A stretch of 32,819 nucleotides of DNA, taken from NCBI RefSeq assembly GCF_019966515.1, contig NZ_JAIMIB010000027.1:1-32819 (forward strand), read 5' to 3'. Origin of the DNA: Roseovarius aestuarii. Its GTDB lineage: Bacteria; Pseudomonadota; Alphaproteobacteria; Rhodobacterales; Rhodobacteraceae. The position numbers were made by a program, and so were the translations under genes. Under the pieces are notes generated by a model. It did not search any database. It was not told where the DNA came from and was given only the letters and a program-made list of their open reading frames with translations. Below are positions 17,109 to 24,979 of this stretch, one piece after another; position 1 is the first letter of the stretch, and each line of letters starts with the position of its first letter.

Positions 17109-17608
17109 GATCCGTACACCTTGTTCTGGTCAGAAATCGCCGTGTTTACCGTGCCCAGGTTTTGCCCGTTCAGGGTGAATATGCCGGCGAAAGGAAACTG
17201 TATCGTCATCGTGGCCGTCACGGTGACAATTGGTGCCGGCGATACCCGGTAAACTCCGGCAACGCAGTTCAGGCTGGGGGTGACAGAATTCACCGATATC
17301 TGGCTCGGCAGGAACGAGTTGCCGCTGATCGTATTGCGAACGATCGTTTCAACATTGGGTTTGTACGACGCAACCGATCCACCTGCGGTACAGATGTCAC
17401 CCGGCGCGACCCGCGCCAGATATCGCGCGGCATCGCGAACGCCGGCATTCACGCTTTGATAAGACCACATCAAGCGCCCGCCTTCGATGATCACCGCAAA
17501 CAGAAGCAGCATCATCGGCAGCATGATGGCGAATTCCACAAGGGCAACACCCGACGTGTCCCAAAGGAAACCTTGGATGAATTTGCGGGAGAATGGGTTT
17601 TTCATCAT
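17105..17608 (-). CDS. tadE: TadE-family pseudopilin
   Basis: A 167-residue TadE-like protein with a short basic leader ending at DTSGVALVEFAIMLPMMLLLFAVIIEGGRLMW. The glycine before VALVEF is the expected TadV cut site. The soluble part has the SVNAGVRDAARYLAR motif common in TadE proteins. Start choice is between ATG at 17608, ATG at 17605 and a GTG at 17614 overlapping the tadG stop. The GGTGA just upstream fits the ATG pair. It overlaps the downstream pseudopilin gene by ATGA. Confidence 0.88.
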   Translation of the reverse strand: MMKNPFSRKFIQGFLWDTSGVALVEFAIMLPMMLLLFAVIIEGGRLMWSYQSVNAGVRDAARYLARVAPGDICTAGGSVASYKPNVETIVRNTISGNSFLPSQISVNSVTPSLNCVAGVYRVSPAPIVTVTATMTIQFPFAGIFTLNGQNLGTVNTAISDQNKVYGS

Positions 17609-17610
17609 GC

Positions 17611-19056
17611 TCACCGGTACAACTGCACAACGTCTTTGAAGACGCCGCCGCTGCCCCCGGCGCCCTGCCCTCCTGCGCTGCCGATAACTTCGCCCCAGAT
17701 ATCCAGTGTCGGCGGCGAGGTACCATCATCGCCAACGGGCTCGGTCAGGAAGATTTTAACGAATTCCTTGACCGGAACGTTGGTCGCCGAACCTTTGATG
17801 CTGTTGGCCGCGCAATCGATGCCTGCCGCAATCACAACCCGCCGATCAGGGTCAGCAGACTGATTGGATGAACATTGTGGGCGCCCGGTTTCAGCGAGGC
17901 CGGACAGAATGTCACCTGTGCCTGCGGCTGCGATCTCGGCCTTGTAATATTGATACCGCGTAGTTGCCCCTGGATGAGGGTCGGTACCGGCATAATTGGT
18001 ATTGACGTAAGTCACTCGTCCGCCACTCCAGTTGCCATCGCCAAATCGCGCACAGGATCCGCTGCCAAAACAATCATCGCGCGGCATGCCGACCGTATCG
18101 GGTGAGATTTGTTCGTTCTGACCAATGCAAGTCCCGCCACCCTGCGGAACAATTCCCTTGATCACGTTGGGGGCTGGGGCATAATCGGGATCGTTTTTCT
18201 TACCCTGCTGGGTCGATTTGTAGATGTCGAACCGGATGTTAAAGATCGCGTCTTCGATCCCGACCTTCTGACCCGGCTCCATATCGACACCGCGCTGATC
18301 AAAGCATTGGGTGATTACGTCAATCGCCCCCAACAGACAGGCATCCAGCTGCACCCCAGAAAGGCCAGCACAAGGTCCGCTTTGATCTACCTTCACGTTG
18401 TTCGGATCAAGAAATCCAAAATCACCCGGTCCCCACGCGGCACCGTTGCCCCCGGCACGCAGGCGAACCATATCGCCGATATTATTATCTGCGTTGAACG
18501 ACGAATTGGGTATGCAGAACATCAGCGGCGTTACATCACAAGCAAACTGCGTAAATCCGGCCACGGCCGATGCGCCTGCCTGATTATCTGGTCCCGGCAC
18601 GCCCATCAGTGCGGAAAACGCCGCGGCGAAGGTCAGATTGACGGTGCTGGGGGTTGTTGTCACCCGAACATATCGCGCCTCTGCCGGGTCATTTGTGACC
18701 GCCGTGATGGCAGAGGTATCGCTGGCCGGAAGGCTGGACAGAAAGGTCAGCGTATAGTCCGCGGCCCCCTGCAGGGTCGCGTTGCCTGACCCATAGGTCT
18801 TGTTGTCGGAAATCATGTTGGCCGCCGCCGCCGTTGCACGGGTAATCGCATCCGCGCGTCCATCCAGCTCTCCGGCGGATGCAAGGGCGACACTGTCTGC
18901 GAAAGATTGCAGTTCGGTCCGTGTCACCGCGATACGCCCCATGTCAAATGACAACGCAACGATCCCCAGAATGACCGCGAAGGACACGCCCCAGAAGACC
19001 AGCATCGCGCCGCATTCGTCTGACTTGAATTTGCTTATGAGGCGTTTGGTTTTCAT
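17611..19056 (-). CDS. tadG: TadG-like pilus-associated protein (Tad N-terminal domain)
   Basis: A 481-residue protein with an N-terminal single membrane helix in SDECGAMLVFWGVSFAVILGIVALSFDMGRIAVTR. The conserved TadG stretch TELQSFADSVALASAGELDGRADAI follows. The large exported part is rich in Asp, Gly and Asn with several cysteines and shows no von Willebrand A motif I could identify. The N-terminus matches putative Flp pilus-assembly TadE/G-like proteins. It lies 27 nt after cpaB. TadG proteins are thought to act as envelope-anchored accessory or minor pilin-like components. Confidence 0.83.
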   Translation of the reverse strand: MKTKRLISKFKSDECGAMLVFWGVSFAVILGIVALSFDMGRIAVTRTELQSFADSVALASAGELDGRADAITRATAAAANMISDNKTYGSGNATLQGAADYTLTFLSSLPASDTSAITAVTNDPAEARYVRVTTTPSTVNLTFAAAFSALMGVPGPDNQAGASAVAGFTQFACDVTPLMFCIPNSSFNADNNIGDMVRLRAGGNGAAWGPGDFGFLDPNNVKVDQSGPCAGLSGVQLDACLLGAIDVITQCFDQRGVDMEPGQKVGIEDAIFNIRFDIYKSTQQGKKNDPDYAPAPNVIKGIVPQGGGTCIGQNEQISPDTVGMPRDDCFGSGSCARFGDGNWSGGRVTYVNTNYAGTDPHPGATTRYQYYKAEIAAAGTGDILSGLAETGRPQCSSNQSADPDRRVVIAAGIDCAANSIKGSATNVPVKEFVKIFLTEPVGDDGTSPPTLDIWGEVIGSAGGQGAGGSGGVFKDVVQLYR

Positions 19057-19083
19057 CGATTTGCTCCGGAAATTGACTGAGGA

Positions 19084-19887
19084 TCAGTTGATTTCTGTGA
19101 ACGTGACTTCAACACCGCGGCGCACTTTGATCGTTGTCGAAGGCGCCTGATCAGGCACGGGCGACAGCTCTCGCATGACATCGCTCAGCTTGACTGCCTC
19201 AAGTGGTTCGTCATTTGACGCATCAACCGTCCGCAGCGCCAGGCTGAGTGTTCCGGCCTTCTGCGCAAGTGCCAGCTTCTGACCATCCTCAGGCAGAACT
19301 TCGACCGTCACGGTACGGGCAACCTCGGGCGCATCCGAGTTCTCATCGGCGTCCTGATCCACACCGATCACGCGCGTGTTCTGAAGGATCGTGACCGTCC
19401 GCAGACTTTCATCCCGGCCCTGGGTCAACAAAACATCAACATGGTCACCCGGCGTGACAAAGCCTCCAACCGCGGTGACCGCATTGACTTTGATTGCCAT
19501 AGCCCGGTGGTTGTGGCTCAGCGATTGGACAATTGTGACCTTCTCGCCAAAGTCGGAAATCTTGGAAATCAGGATTGGTTCGCCCTGGCTGATTGCCCGG
19601 CGTGCGCGGCGCGGCGGTTGCCCGGCTTGTGGTATCAACTCGTTAAAGTCGGTCACCGATCCGCTGGGTGCTGCCTTGACCGGCCAGGCCACCGTTGTCA
19701 GCAGATGGGATTCGATCGTCTGGCCTAGTGCGATGTCGCGGCCAGCGACGATGACGTCCACCAAAACCTCTTCCTGCGAGGGTGCGGCATGCGCATATTT
19801 GCTTTCAAGAAACTCCCGCGCCATATAGGCAGAGCCGCCCGCGACTGCGAGACCGGCCACAAATGTAAAGAGTGAACTAAGTCGCAT
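19084..19887 (-). CDS. cpaB: Flp pilus assembly protein CpaB/RcpC
   Basis: A 267-residue protein with a signal-anchor (SLFTFVAGLAVAGGSAYMAREFL). A SAF/CpaB domain follows: EVLVDVIVAGRDIALGQTIESHLLTTVAWP, then GEPILISKI and RAMAIKVNAVTAVGGFVTPGDHVDVLLTQG. The last is the CpaB hallmark. It is a periplasmic protein thought to stabilise or gate the secretin, possibly touching peptidoglycan. It follows flp2 by 48 nt. In most Tad loci the secretin gene rcpA/cpaC comes next; here it is absent and tadG follows. Confidence 0.92.
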   Translation of the reverse strand: MRLSSLFTFVAGLAVAGGSAYMAREFLESKYAHAAPSQEEVLVDVIVAGRDIALGQTIESHLLTTVAWPVKAAPSGSVTDFNELIPQAGQPPRRARRAISQGEPILISKISDFGEKVTIVQSLSHNHRAMAIKVNAVTAVGGFVTPGDHVDVLLTQGRDESLRTVTILQNTRVIGVDQDADENSDAPEVARTVTVEVLPEDGQKLALAQKAGTLSLALRTVDASNDEPLEAVKLSDVMRELSPVPDQAPSTTIKVRRGVEVTFTEIN

Positions 19888-19935
19888 TTAGAGTTTCCTT
19901 TTCTGAATAAGAACAGAATGGTTGAAGGGCGGTGG

Positions 19936-20112
19936 TTACGGCATCAGGGCGGCTGCGGCATTAATCGCGCCGGTGATGTTTCCGCCAAGTGCCGTCAGCG
20001 CAACGGTGCCAACCAACAGCGCCAATGACAGTGCGATCCCGTATTCGACAAGGGTGACACCGCTTTCGTCAACAACGAGATTCTTGAAAATTTGAGGAAC
20101 AATGAATTTCAT
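19936..20112 (-). CDS. flp2: Flp-family type IVb pilin, second copy
   Basis: A 58-residue Flp pilin starting at the ATG at 20112. Leader MKFIVPQIFKNLVVDESG is followed by VTLVEYGIALSLALLVGTVALTALG. The TadV cut is expected between Gly18 and Val19, with the Flp Glu-Tyr pair at 23-24. The mature pilin would be only 40 residues. It shares the DESGVTLVEYGIA core with the first copy but differs elsewhere, so this is an older duplication, not a fresh one. It lies between a hairpin and cpaB, and may be a lower-expressed or minor pilin. Confidence 0.9.
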   Translation of the reverse strand: MKFIVPQIFKNLVVDESGVTLVEYGIALSLALLVGTVALTALGGNITGAINAAAALMP

Positions 20113-20144
20113 GTCAGGCACCCGAGATAGTGTTGGGAGGAAAC

Positions 20145-20175
20145 CTGCTGTGACCAATTTGTGTGACCACAGCAG
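20145..20175 (-). terminator. Hairpin between flp1 and flp2
   Basis: Inverted repeat CTGCTGTG (20145-20152) and CACAGCAG (20168-20175), 8-bp stem with a 15-nt loop, in the gap between the two pilin genes. On the transcript it lies 39 nt after the flp1 stop and is followed by only a short T-run. It could be a leaky terminator or stabiliser giving excess major pilin. The loop region also repeats GGTCACA. Confidence 0.5.
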
Positions 20176-20213
20176 ATTTTGATACGTCGATCTGAAGATC
20201 GTCGAGGCGTGCC

Positions 20214-20408
20214 TTAACCGCCGCCACCACCCTGCGGCATTTGCGCACCAGCGGCACCCATCGAACCACTGATGTTAGTAGCAAGGCCAGTCAGGGCCAC
20301 AGTGCCAACCGTGATCGCAAGCGCGATAGCGATACCGTATTCGACCAGTGTCACGCCTGATTCATCGCGACCAAAGCGTGCGAATGGTTTTTTGAGAAAA
20401 TCCTTCAT
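20214..20408 (-). CDS. flp: Flp-family type IVb pilin, major copy
   Basis: A 64-residue Flp pilin with a good SD (AGGAG, 7 nt before the ATG at 20408). The leader ends in GRDESG and the mature part begins VTLVEYGIAIALAITVGTVALTGLA, with cleavage expected after Gly18 and Glu-Tyr at 23-24. The mature chain ends in an unusual Gly-rich tail, MPQGGGGG. As first gene of the operon, with a hairpin behind it, it is probably the main fibre subunit. Confidence 0.92.
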   Translation of the reverse strand: MKDFLKKPFARFGRDESGVTLVEYGIAIALAITVGTVALTGLATNISGSMGAAGAQMPQGGGGG

Positions 20409-20431
20409 TATGGACTCCTGTTTGTATTGAC

Positions 20432-20450
20432 TTGCCGAGGAACACGGCAA
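20432..20450. repeat. Short hairpin in the flp leader
   Basis: TTGCCG and CGGCAA form a 6-bp stem with a 7-nt loop about 24 nt upstream of the flp start. Read on the plus strand it is followed by TTTTT, so it looks like a small plus-strand terminator. On the minus strand it would sit in the flp 5' untranslated leader. Confidence 0.35.
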
Positions 20451-20522
20451 TTTTTGAAACTGCCACCCGATACTGAATTCCGGCAGCAATGTGTCACGAT
20501 ACGCTCAGGATTTTCCCTTCCA

Positions 20523-20539
20523 CATCCGCCAGGCGGATG
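20523..20539. promoter_or_regulatory. Near-perfect palindrome upstream of the flp operon
   Basis: CATCCGCC-A-GGCGGATG has 8-bp arms with one central base, 115-131 nt upstream of the flp start. It is a plausible operator for a dimeric regulator of the Tad operon. No regulator can be assigned from sequence alone. Confidence 0.4.
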
Positions 20540-20685
20540 AATTTCTCACCTTTAGGTTGTTTTTTCAGATGATTTGCGGCGGAATTAGGGCACGCGCGCT
20601 GATCAGCATACGGCGGAACCTCACAGATCACCCAGCTAAGCGTATTCTCTTACTATCGAGTGAATATCGTGAAATTATGAACGCT

Positions 20686-20808
20686 GCCCCGCGGAATACG
20701 TCTTTGCGTGGATCGGTGTTGCCCCAACACGCGGCATGCACGGCGCTCGGAGACTTTGAACTGGCTGCGAACATGATCGATACAGGCACGGCGACGAGCG
20801 GGGCTTAG
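20686..20808 (-). pseudogene. IS3-family transposase orfB, 5' fragment
   Basis: Frame starting at the CTA codon at 20808, overlapping the orfA stop by one base register as in IS3 elements. It reads LSPARRRACIDHVRSQFK and then VSERRACRVLGQHRSTQRR, the standard opening of IS3 orfB transposases. Similarity stops at about codon 41, and the DDE catalytic domain is absent. The fragment was recovered by reading the frame directly, because it has no usual start codon. Confidence 0.75.
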
Positions 20809-21121
20809 AAGTTTCCCCGTGCAGCTTCATTCAGGATGAGCTTGTCCAGCGTCAAGTCTGATACGGCGCGTCTTAGCCGTTCATTTTCCTTCTGAAGCCG
20901 CTTCAGTTCTTTCAGTTGATCTACACCCATTCCGCCCGTCGCCATTGTCGCTCGGACCAATGGCGCAACAAGGCTCCGTGCTTGCGCCAGCGGTAATAGG
21001 TTTGTTCGACAACCCCAATCTGCCTGATTGCATCCAGACGGGGCATGCCTTGCCCCATCAGAACTTCAACCTGCCGTAGCTTCGAGACAATCTCTTCCGG
21101 CTTCGGTCTTCTGTTCGCCAT
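20805..21121 (-). pseudogene. IS3-family transposase orfA, frameshifted by a 38-nt insertion
   Basis: From the ATG at 21121 the frame reads MANRRPKPEEIVSKLRQVEV and on to QTYYRWRK, the helix-turn-helix start of IS3 orfA. It then departs from the family and stops at 20921. A second frame resumes with GGMGVDQLKELKRLQKENE and ends LILNEAARGNF at 20805. An intact orfA of this type would be about 93 codons including the stop. The 317-nt span is 38 nt too long, so a small insertion near 20940-20985 broke it. The inserted DNA contains an 8-bp inverted repeat. Confidence 0.82.
20940..20965. repeat. Inverted repeat inside the insertion in orfA
   Basis: CGCCATTG (20940-20947) and CAATGGCG (20958-20965) form a perfect 8-bp stem with a 10-nt loop within the extra DNA that breaks orfA. 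It may be a tiny inserted palindromic unit or a product of replication slippage. Confidence 0.5.
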
Positions 21122-21286
21122 TTCTGATCCTCCGTTTCCTAATCTTAACGATGGACCCATTCAAATGGGGAGGCTCAGGCAGTTCTTCGCCCGCAAATGC
21201 TATCGATTGCATCTACTCGGTAGGTGCTGAAGTAAGACAGGCTGTCACCTCTTTCACTTTGCTCTGAAGGCTATTTTGGTGTTTGC

Positions 21287-21769
21287 ATGGCAACTGATAT
21301 GAAACCCACCACAAAGCGCTATTATAGCGGAACGCAACGCGTCGTGTCCCACAAGCAGACAGTGCAGGCCGCCAGCCCACACTTGAAGAACATGGGCATC
21401 ACACGTGTTGCCAATGTGACCGGGCTGGACCGGATTGGCATTCCGGTGATCAACGCATTCCGCCCAAATTCGCGGTCCCTTTCGGTATCGCAAGGAAGGG
21501 GGCTTGATCTCATGGCGGCCAAGGCCTCTGCCATCATGGAAGCCATTGAAAGCTTTCATGCCGAAGAGGTCGCACTTGAACATGTCGAAAGCAGCTATGC
21601 GGATTTGGCGCGGCAGACCCGTGTCATCGATATCGGCGGGCTCGCCTTCCTTGACGGGACGAGGTTTGACCCACGAAAGCCAATCTTCTGGGTCAAAGGC
21701 CGTGACCTGATCTCTGACACGGCGGTATGGTTGCCGTCTGAGCTTGTACAGTTTGTCCGCGACCTGTAA
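21287..21769 (+). pseudogene. YcaO-domain protein, truncated to the N-terminal 160 residues
   Basis: A 160-residue remnant of a YcaO cyclodehydratase-like protein. It has the typical start KRYYSGTQRVVS, then MGITRVANVTGLDRIGIPV and RPNSRSLSVSQGRGLDLMAAKASAIMEAIESFHAEEV. YcaO proteins activate peptide backbone amides with ATP, in azoline- or thioamide-forming systems, and are usually about 400 residues. Here similarity ends around PSELVQF, and the last codons VRDL and the stop come from an 18-nt word repeated at 30969. The catalytic C-terminal half is missing, and no TfuA partner or precursor peptide gene was seen. It is most probably non-functional debris beside the IS3 remnant. Confidence 0.8.
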
Positions 21770-21772
21770 ATT
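21755..21772. repeat. 18-nt dispersed repeat word, copy A
   Basis: GTCCGCGACCTGTAAATT is identical to 30969-30986. The word ends the ycaO fragment (it supplies VRDL and TAA) and starts a non-coding stretch containing GAATGGCTGG. A looser relative is at 8245-8263. Confidence 0.6.
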
Positions 21773-22435
21773 TGGAAAACCAATCTCGCTGCAGCATGTT
21801 TGAATGGCTGGTTTTCACGCCGCGAAGCGGCGCCGAGAATGATGCGGACGCGGCGATTTTCGTGCTGCGAGCGCGCGCAGCACGAAATCAGCATGTCGGC
21901 TGTGGGCTCTTTCTCGGATTTCGCCGCCTACGTCCTGAACATCGGCTCATAGACATCCAACGGCAGCGCACCGTCCGAGCCACTGTAAAATCATGGTTTT
22001 GGCGAGATTGGCAAATGGCCGGTCTCGTTCAGCCTGCCGCAATGGCATTGCCGCATGGGCATCAGGCCGTTCAGAGCCCAAATCTACCGATGCTGCATCG
22101 CGCTCGAATGGGCGTGATGAGCACAGAGCGGTCATCCTCTGGTGGGGTGACTCCTCCGATCGCCTCTTGAGAAGATTCGTGCAGCCACCCGCATGCGCAA
22201 TTGATAGAGCCATTCACCGGAGACGCCTTCTTTGGCGGGAAAACTGCCGAGACTGAGCTCAACTTCAATATGCAACTGGTTAGAATTTGTACATGATCCA
22301 AAAAATTTTTCAGTTCTTTTGCGCATAGACCTGCCGATACAACTCGAGTGTCCAATCCGGTGAAACGTCGGCTCAAACAGCGGCCCCTGCTGACGGGCGT
22401 GCGGTCGCAAATCGGAACATTCAGGGAGAACGAAC
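21773..22435. other. Non-coding debris and leader of the solute-binding protein gene
   Basis: About 0.66 kb with no supportable gene. The first 150 nt hold GC-rich inverted stretches (CGCCGCGAAGCGGCG at 21818-21832; GTGCTGCG and CGCAGCAC at 21862-21888) typical of decayed dispersed repeats. The part 21940-22260 shows no protein family I recognise in any frame. The last 150 nt before 22436 are AT-richer (around 22270-22330) and should contain the promoter of the solute-binding protein gene. Confidence 0.5.
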
Positions 22436-23992
22436 ATGACTCTTATCAAAGGCGGCCTTCTCGATCGCCGCGGATTCTTGAAAACCACTGCAGCGACAGT
22501 TGCTGCCGCGTCGTTGCCATTAGGTGCGGCCCGAGCCGCGCCCAAACGAGGTGGTCATTTGCGGGTTGGCCTTGGGCATGGCCAGACAACCGACACGCTG
22601 AACCCCGGCCTGTATGATTCTGGCTTTATGATTGCGTGGACACATGCTGTGCATGGCCGTCTGACCCAAGTCGGTCCTGACGGTTCACTTACGCCAGAAC
22701 TGGCGGAAAGCTGGGAAGCATCAGAGGACGCCGCAGAATGGCGTTTCAAGATCCGCAAGGGCGTTCAGTTCCACGATGGGCAAGAGCTTACCGTTCAGGA
22801 CGTTGTCAATTCGATCAACTTCCACCGTGGCGAAGGCTCGACCTCGGCGGCAGCGCCGCTCGTCGAGCCGGTACGGGATATCACTATCGAGGGCGACGAC
22901 ACCGTTGTCTTCAAACTGAGCGGTGGCAATGCCGACTTCCCATTCCTTCTCACTGATTACCACCTGCCGATCTGCAAAGCAGATGGCGACTCGATTGACT
23001 GGCAGTCGGGAAATGGCTGCGGAACGTATAAGAGTGCCTCCATCGACTTAGGCGTTTCGGCCAATTTGGAGCGGCATGAAAACCACTGGCGCGATGACGT
23101 GGCTTTCTTCGATTCCGTCGAATTTCTGGCGCTGATCGACCTGAACGCCCGGACCACGGCGCTTGTTTCGGGCGATGTAGATGTGATTGACCGGGTAGAT
23201 TTGAAAACTGCCGGGCTTTTGGGGCGCAAGCCGGGTGTCAATGTCCACTCAATCTCGGGCAAGGCGCATTACTCGATCCCGATGGATGTGCGCCGGGCGC
23301 CTTATGACGACAACAATGTCCGCCAAGCTCTGAAATACGGCGTCAACCGTCAAGAGATGGTGGACAAGATCCTGTTCGGCTTCGGCTCGATTGGCAACGA
23401 TCATCCGGTCGGTGCTGGCGAACAGTACTTCAACTCTGAACTCGAGCAGAAACAATACGATCCAGATAAGGCCAAGTGGTATTTGCAGCAGTCCGGCATA
23501 GACAATTTGCAGGTGAATTTGTCGGCTGCGGACGCGGCCTTTGGCGGTGCGGTGGACGCTGCGGTGCTTTTCCAGGCCTCGGCCAAGGCGGCTAGTATCG
23601 ATATCAACGTGATCCGTGAACCGAATGACGGCTACTGGTCTGATGTCTGGATGAAAAAGGAATTTACTTTCTCATACTGGGCCGGCCGTCCGGTTCCGGA
23701 CCAAATGTTCTCGACGGCCTATCAGTGCGGCGCGTCCTGGAACGAGAGTTTCTGGTGCAACGAGCGGTTTGACGACCTCTTGATCCAGGCGCGTGCCGAA
23801 CTCGACAATGCCAAGCGCCGCGAGATGTATTGGGAAATGCAGGAAATCTGCGCGACCGATGGTGGCGCGATCATTCCAATGTTCAACGACTGGGTTTTTG
23901 CAGTCAACGACAAGTTGGGTCTGCCCGAAGTCATGGGATCTGACTGGGATCTCGACGGCAACCGCTTCATGGAGCGCTGGTGGTTCGCCTAA
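22436..23992 (+). CDS. ABC transporter solute-binding protein, family 5 (peptide/opine type), Tat-exported
   Basis: A 518-residue extracellular solute-binding protein of the DppA/OppA family. A twin-arginine signal, LDRRGFLKTTAATVAAASLPLGAARAA, spans about residues 8-35. The mature start, GGHLRVGLGHGQTTDTLNPG, and the later KGVQFHDGQELTVQDVVNSI are family marks. The SD AGGGAGAA is well placed. No permease or ATPase gene is nearby on either strand, so it is an orphan that must share a transporter encoded elsewhere. Family 5 proteins bind peptides, opines, sugars or other compounds, and the ligand cannot be read from the sequence. A hairpin terminator follows directly. Confidence 0.88.
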   Translation: MTLIKGGLLDRRGFLKTTAATVAAASLPLGAARAAPKRGGHLRVGLGHGQTTDTLNPGLYDSGFMIAWTHAVHGRLTQVGPDGSLTPELAESWEASEDAAEWRFKIRKGVQFHDGQELTVQDVVNSINFHRGEGSTSAAAPLVEPVRDITIEGDDTVVFKLSGGNADFPFLLTDYHLPICKADGDSIDWQSGNGCGTYKSASIDLGVSANLERHENHWRDDVAFFDSVEFLALIDLNARTTALVSGDVDVIDRVDLKTAGLLGRKPGVNVHSISGKAHYSIPMDVRRAPYDDNNVRQALKYGVNRQEMVDKILFGFGSIGNDHPVGAGEQYFNSELEQKQYDPDKAKWYLQQSGIDNLQVNLSAADAAFGGAVDAAVLFQASAKAASIDINVIREPNDGYWSDVWMKKEFTFSYWAGRPVPDQMFSTAYQCGASWNESFWCNERFDDLLIQARAELDNAKRREMYWEMQEICATDGGAIIPMFNDWVFAVNDKLGLPEVMGSDWDLDGNRFMERWWFA

Positions 23993-24006
23993 CCTCATGA
24001 AAACCG

Positions 24007-24029
24007 GGGTGTCGGTGGACCCGACACCC
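24007..24029. terminator. Hairpin terminator between the SBP gene and lysR
   Basis: GGGTGTCGG and CCGACACCC form a perfect 9-bp stem with a 5-nt loop, 15 nt after the SBP stop and 27 nt before the end of the convergent lysR gene. No long T-run is present on either side, but the location suits a shared bidirectional terminator. Confidence 0.7.
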
Positions 24030-24055
24030 TAATCCCAATTCAAAATGCTTTACAG

Positions 24056-24979
24056 TCAGGCCCGAAATAGCCGCATGGTTGGGTCGGCCTCGATCTGTTC
24101 GAACAGCCAGTCAACAAACGTGTCGAGCTTCGGGTTGGGTGCACGTTCTTTTTGCGTCGCCAGATACCAGCGGCCTGGCTCCGGCACCGAAATGTCGAAC
24201 GGTCTGACCAGGCGCCCCCTCTCAAGATCACGCGCGCAAAATGGTGCCCTCGCGACGCTGATCCCGTGATTGTTCAGAACAGCCTCACGGACCAGCGGGT
24301 AATTGTCGAAAATCGAGCCAAATTTCATAGTGCCGCGGTCCAAGCCTGCCGCATCCAACCAACAATCCCAGTCATCCGGCTCATTCCATGTGTTTGGGAT
24401 ACTCAGCAGCAAGAAATTGCTTAGCTCTTCCAGCGGCATTCCACCGTTTGAGGAATTCAAGGCCTCTGGCGCGCAAACCGGGTAGATATCCGTTTCGAAC
24501 AATGGGCTGTAATCAAATCTCTTGTCAAACGGTGGCGCGTTGAACACGCCAACATCGAACCGGTGCATATCATAATCACCGTCTTCAAAAGTAGAGACAA
24601 TGCGCACGCGCGTATCCGGATTATCCTGAAGAAATTCAGCCAATCTGGGCTGGAGCCACATCGTATTGAAACTTGCGTAGGACTGAACGAGCAACACGTC
24701 CGGTTCCTCAGGTGTCTGGATGCGCCGCGTGGCTTTGACAATACCCTGAATATGTTCGCGGATCGGCGGGTAATATTGCTCTCCGGCCGGTGTCAGTTCG
24801 ACCGAACGACTTGTGCGTTCCAGCAGTTTGACACCGATTGATGTTTCCAGCGCTTTGACCTGGTGGCTGACTGCCGCATGCGTCACACAAATCTCGTCAG
24901 CTGCCTTGCGGAAGCTCCTATGGCGCGCCACTGCCTCAAACGCGCGTAGCGAAACCAATGTTGGCATTTGGGTCTTCAC
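24056..24979 (-). CDS. LysR-family regulator (GcvA-like)
   Basis: A 307-residue LysR-type regulator. The N-terminal helix-turn-helix is LRAFEAVARHRSFRKAADEICVTHAAVSHQVKALETSIG, about residues 11-49. ELTPAGEQYYPPI follows, then a periplasmic-binding-protein-like effector domain (for example LLVQSYASFNTMWLQPRLAEF). The style of the N-terminus fits the GcvA subgroup. It is transcribed away from the acyl-CoA ligase operon across a 236-nt gap, so it is the likely activator or repressor of that operon. It could also control the convergent SBP gene. Starts at 24979 or 24967 are both possible. Confidence 0.9.
   Translation of the reverse strand: MKTQMPTLVSLRAFEAVARHRSFRKAADEICVTHAAVSHQVKALETSIGVKLLERTSRSVELTPAGEQYYPPIREHIQGIVKATRRIQTPEEPDVLLVQSYASFNTMWLQPRLAEFLQDNPDTRVRIVSTFEDGDYDMHRFDVGVFNAPPFDKRFDYSPLFETDIYPVCAPEALNSSNGGMPLEELSNFLLLSIPNTWNEPDDWDCWLDAAGLDRGTMKFGSIFDNYPLVREAVLNNHGISVARAPFCARDLERGRLVRPFDISVPEPGRWYLATQKERAPNPKLDTFVDWLFEQIEADPTMRLFRA

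Larger units (their letters stand above)
20686..21180 (-). mobile_element. Remnant of an IS3-family insertion sequence
   Basis: A broken left part of an IS3-family element: a frameshifted orfA and only the first 41 codons of orfB. The likely left end is near 21170-21180, where CTGAGCCTCCCCATTTGAA could belong to the terminal inverted repeat. The right end with the rest of orfB and its DDE motif is missing, so the element cannot move by itself. It lies between the flp promoter region and the truncated ycaO. Confidence 0.8.

Noticed and set aside
20491..20808. A 105-codon plus-strand frame
   Set aside because: It is antisense to the orfB fragment of the IS3 remnant and to the flp upstream region; no independent support.
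22132..22545. A 137-codon minus-strand frame reaching into the SBP gene
   Set aside because: It overlaps the SBP start on the other strand and its product shows no family pattern.
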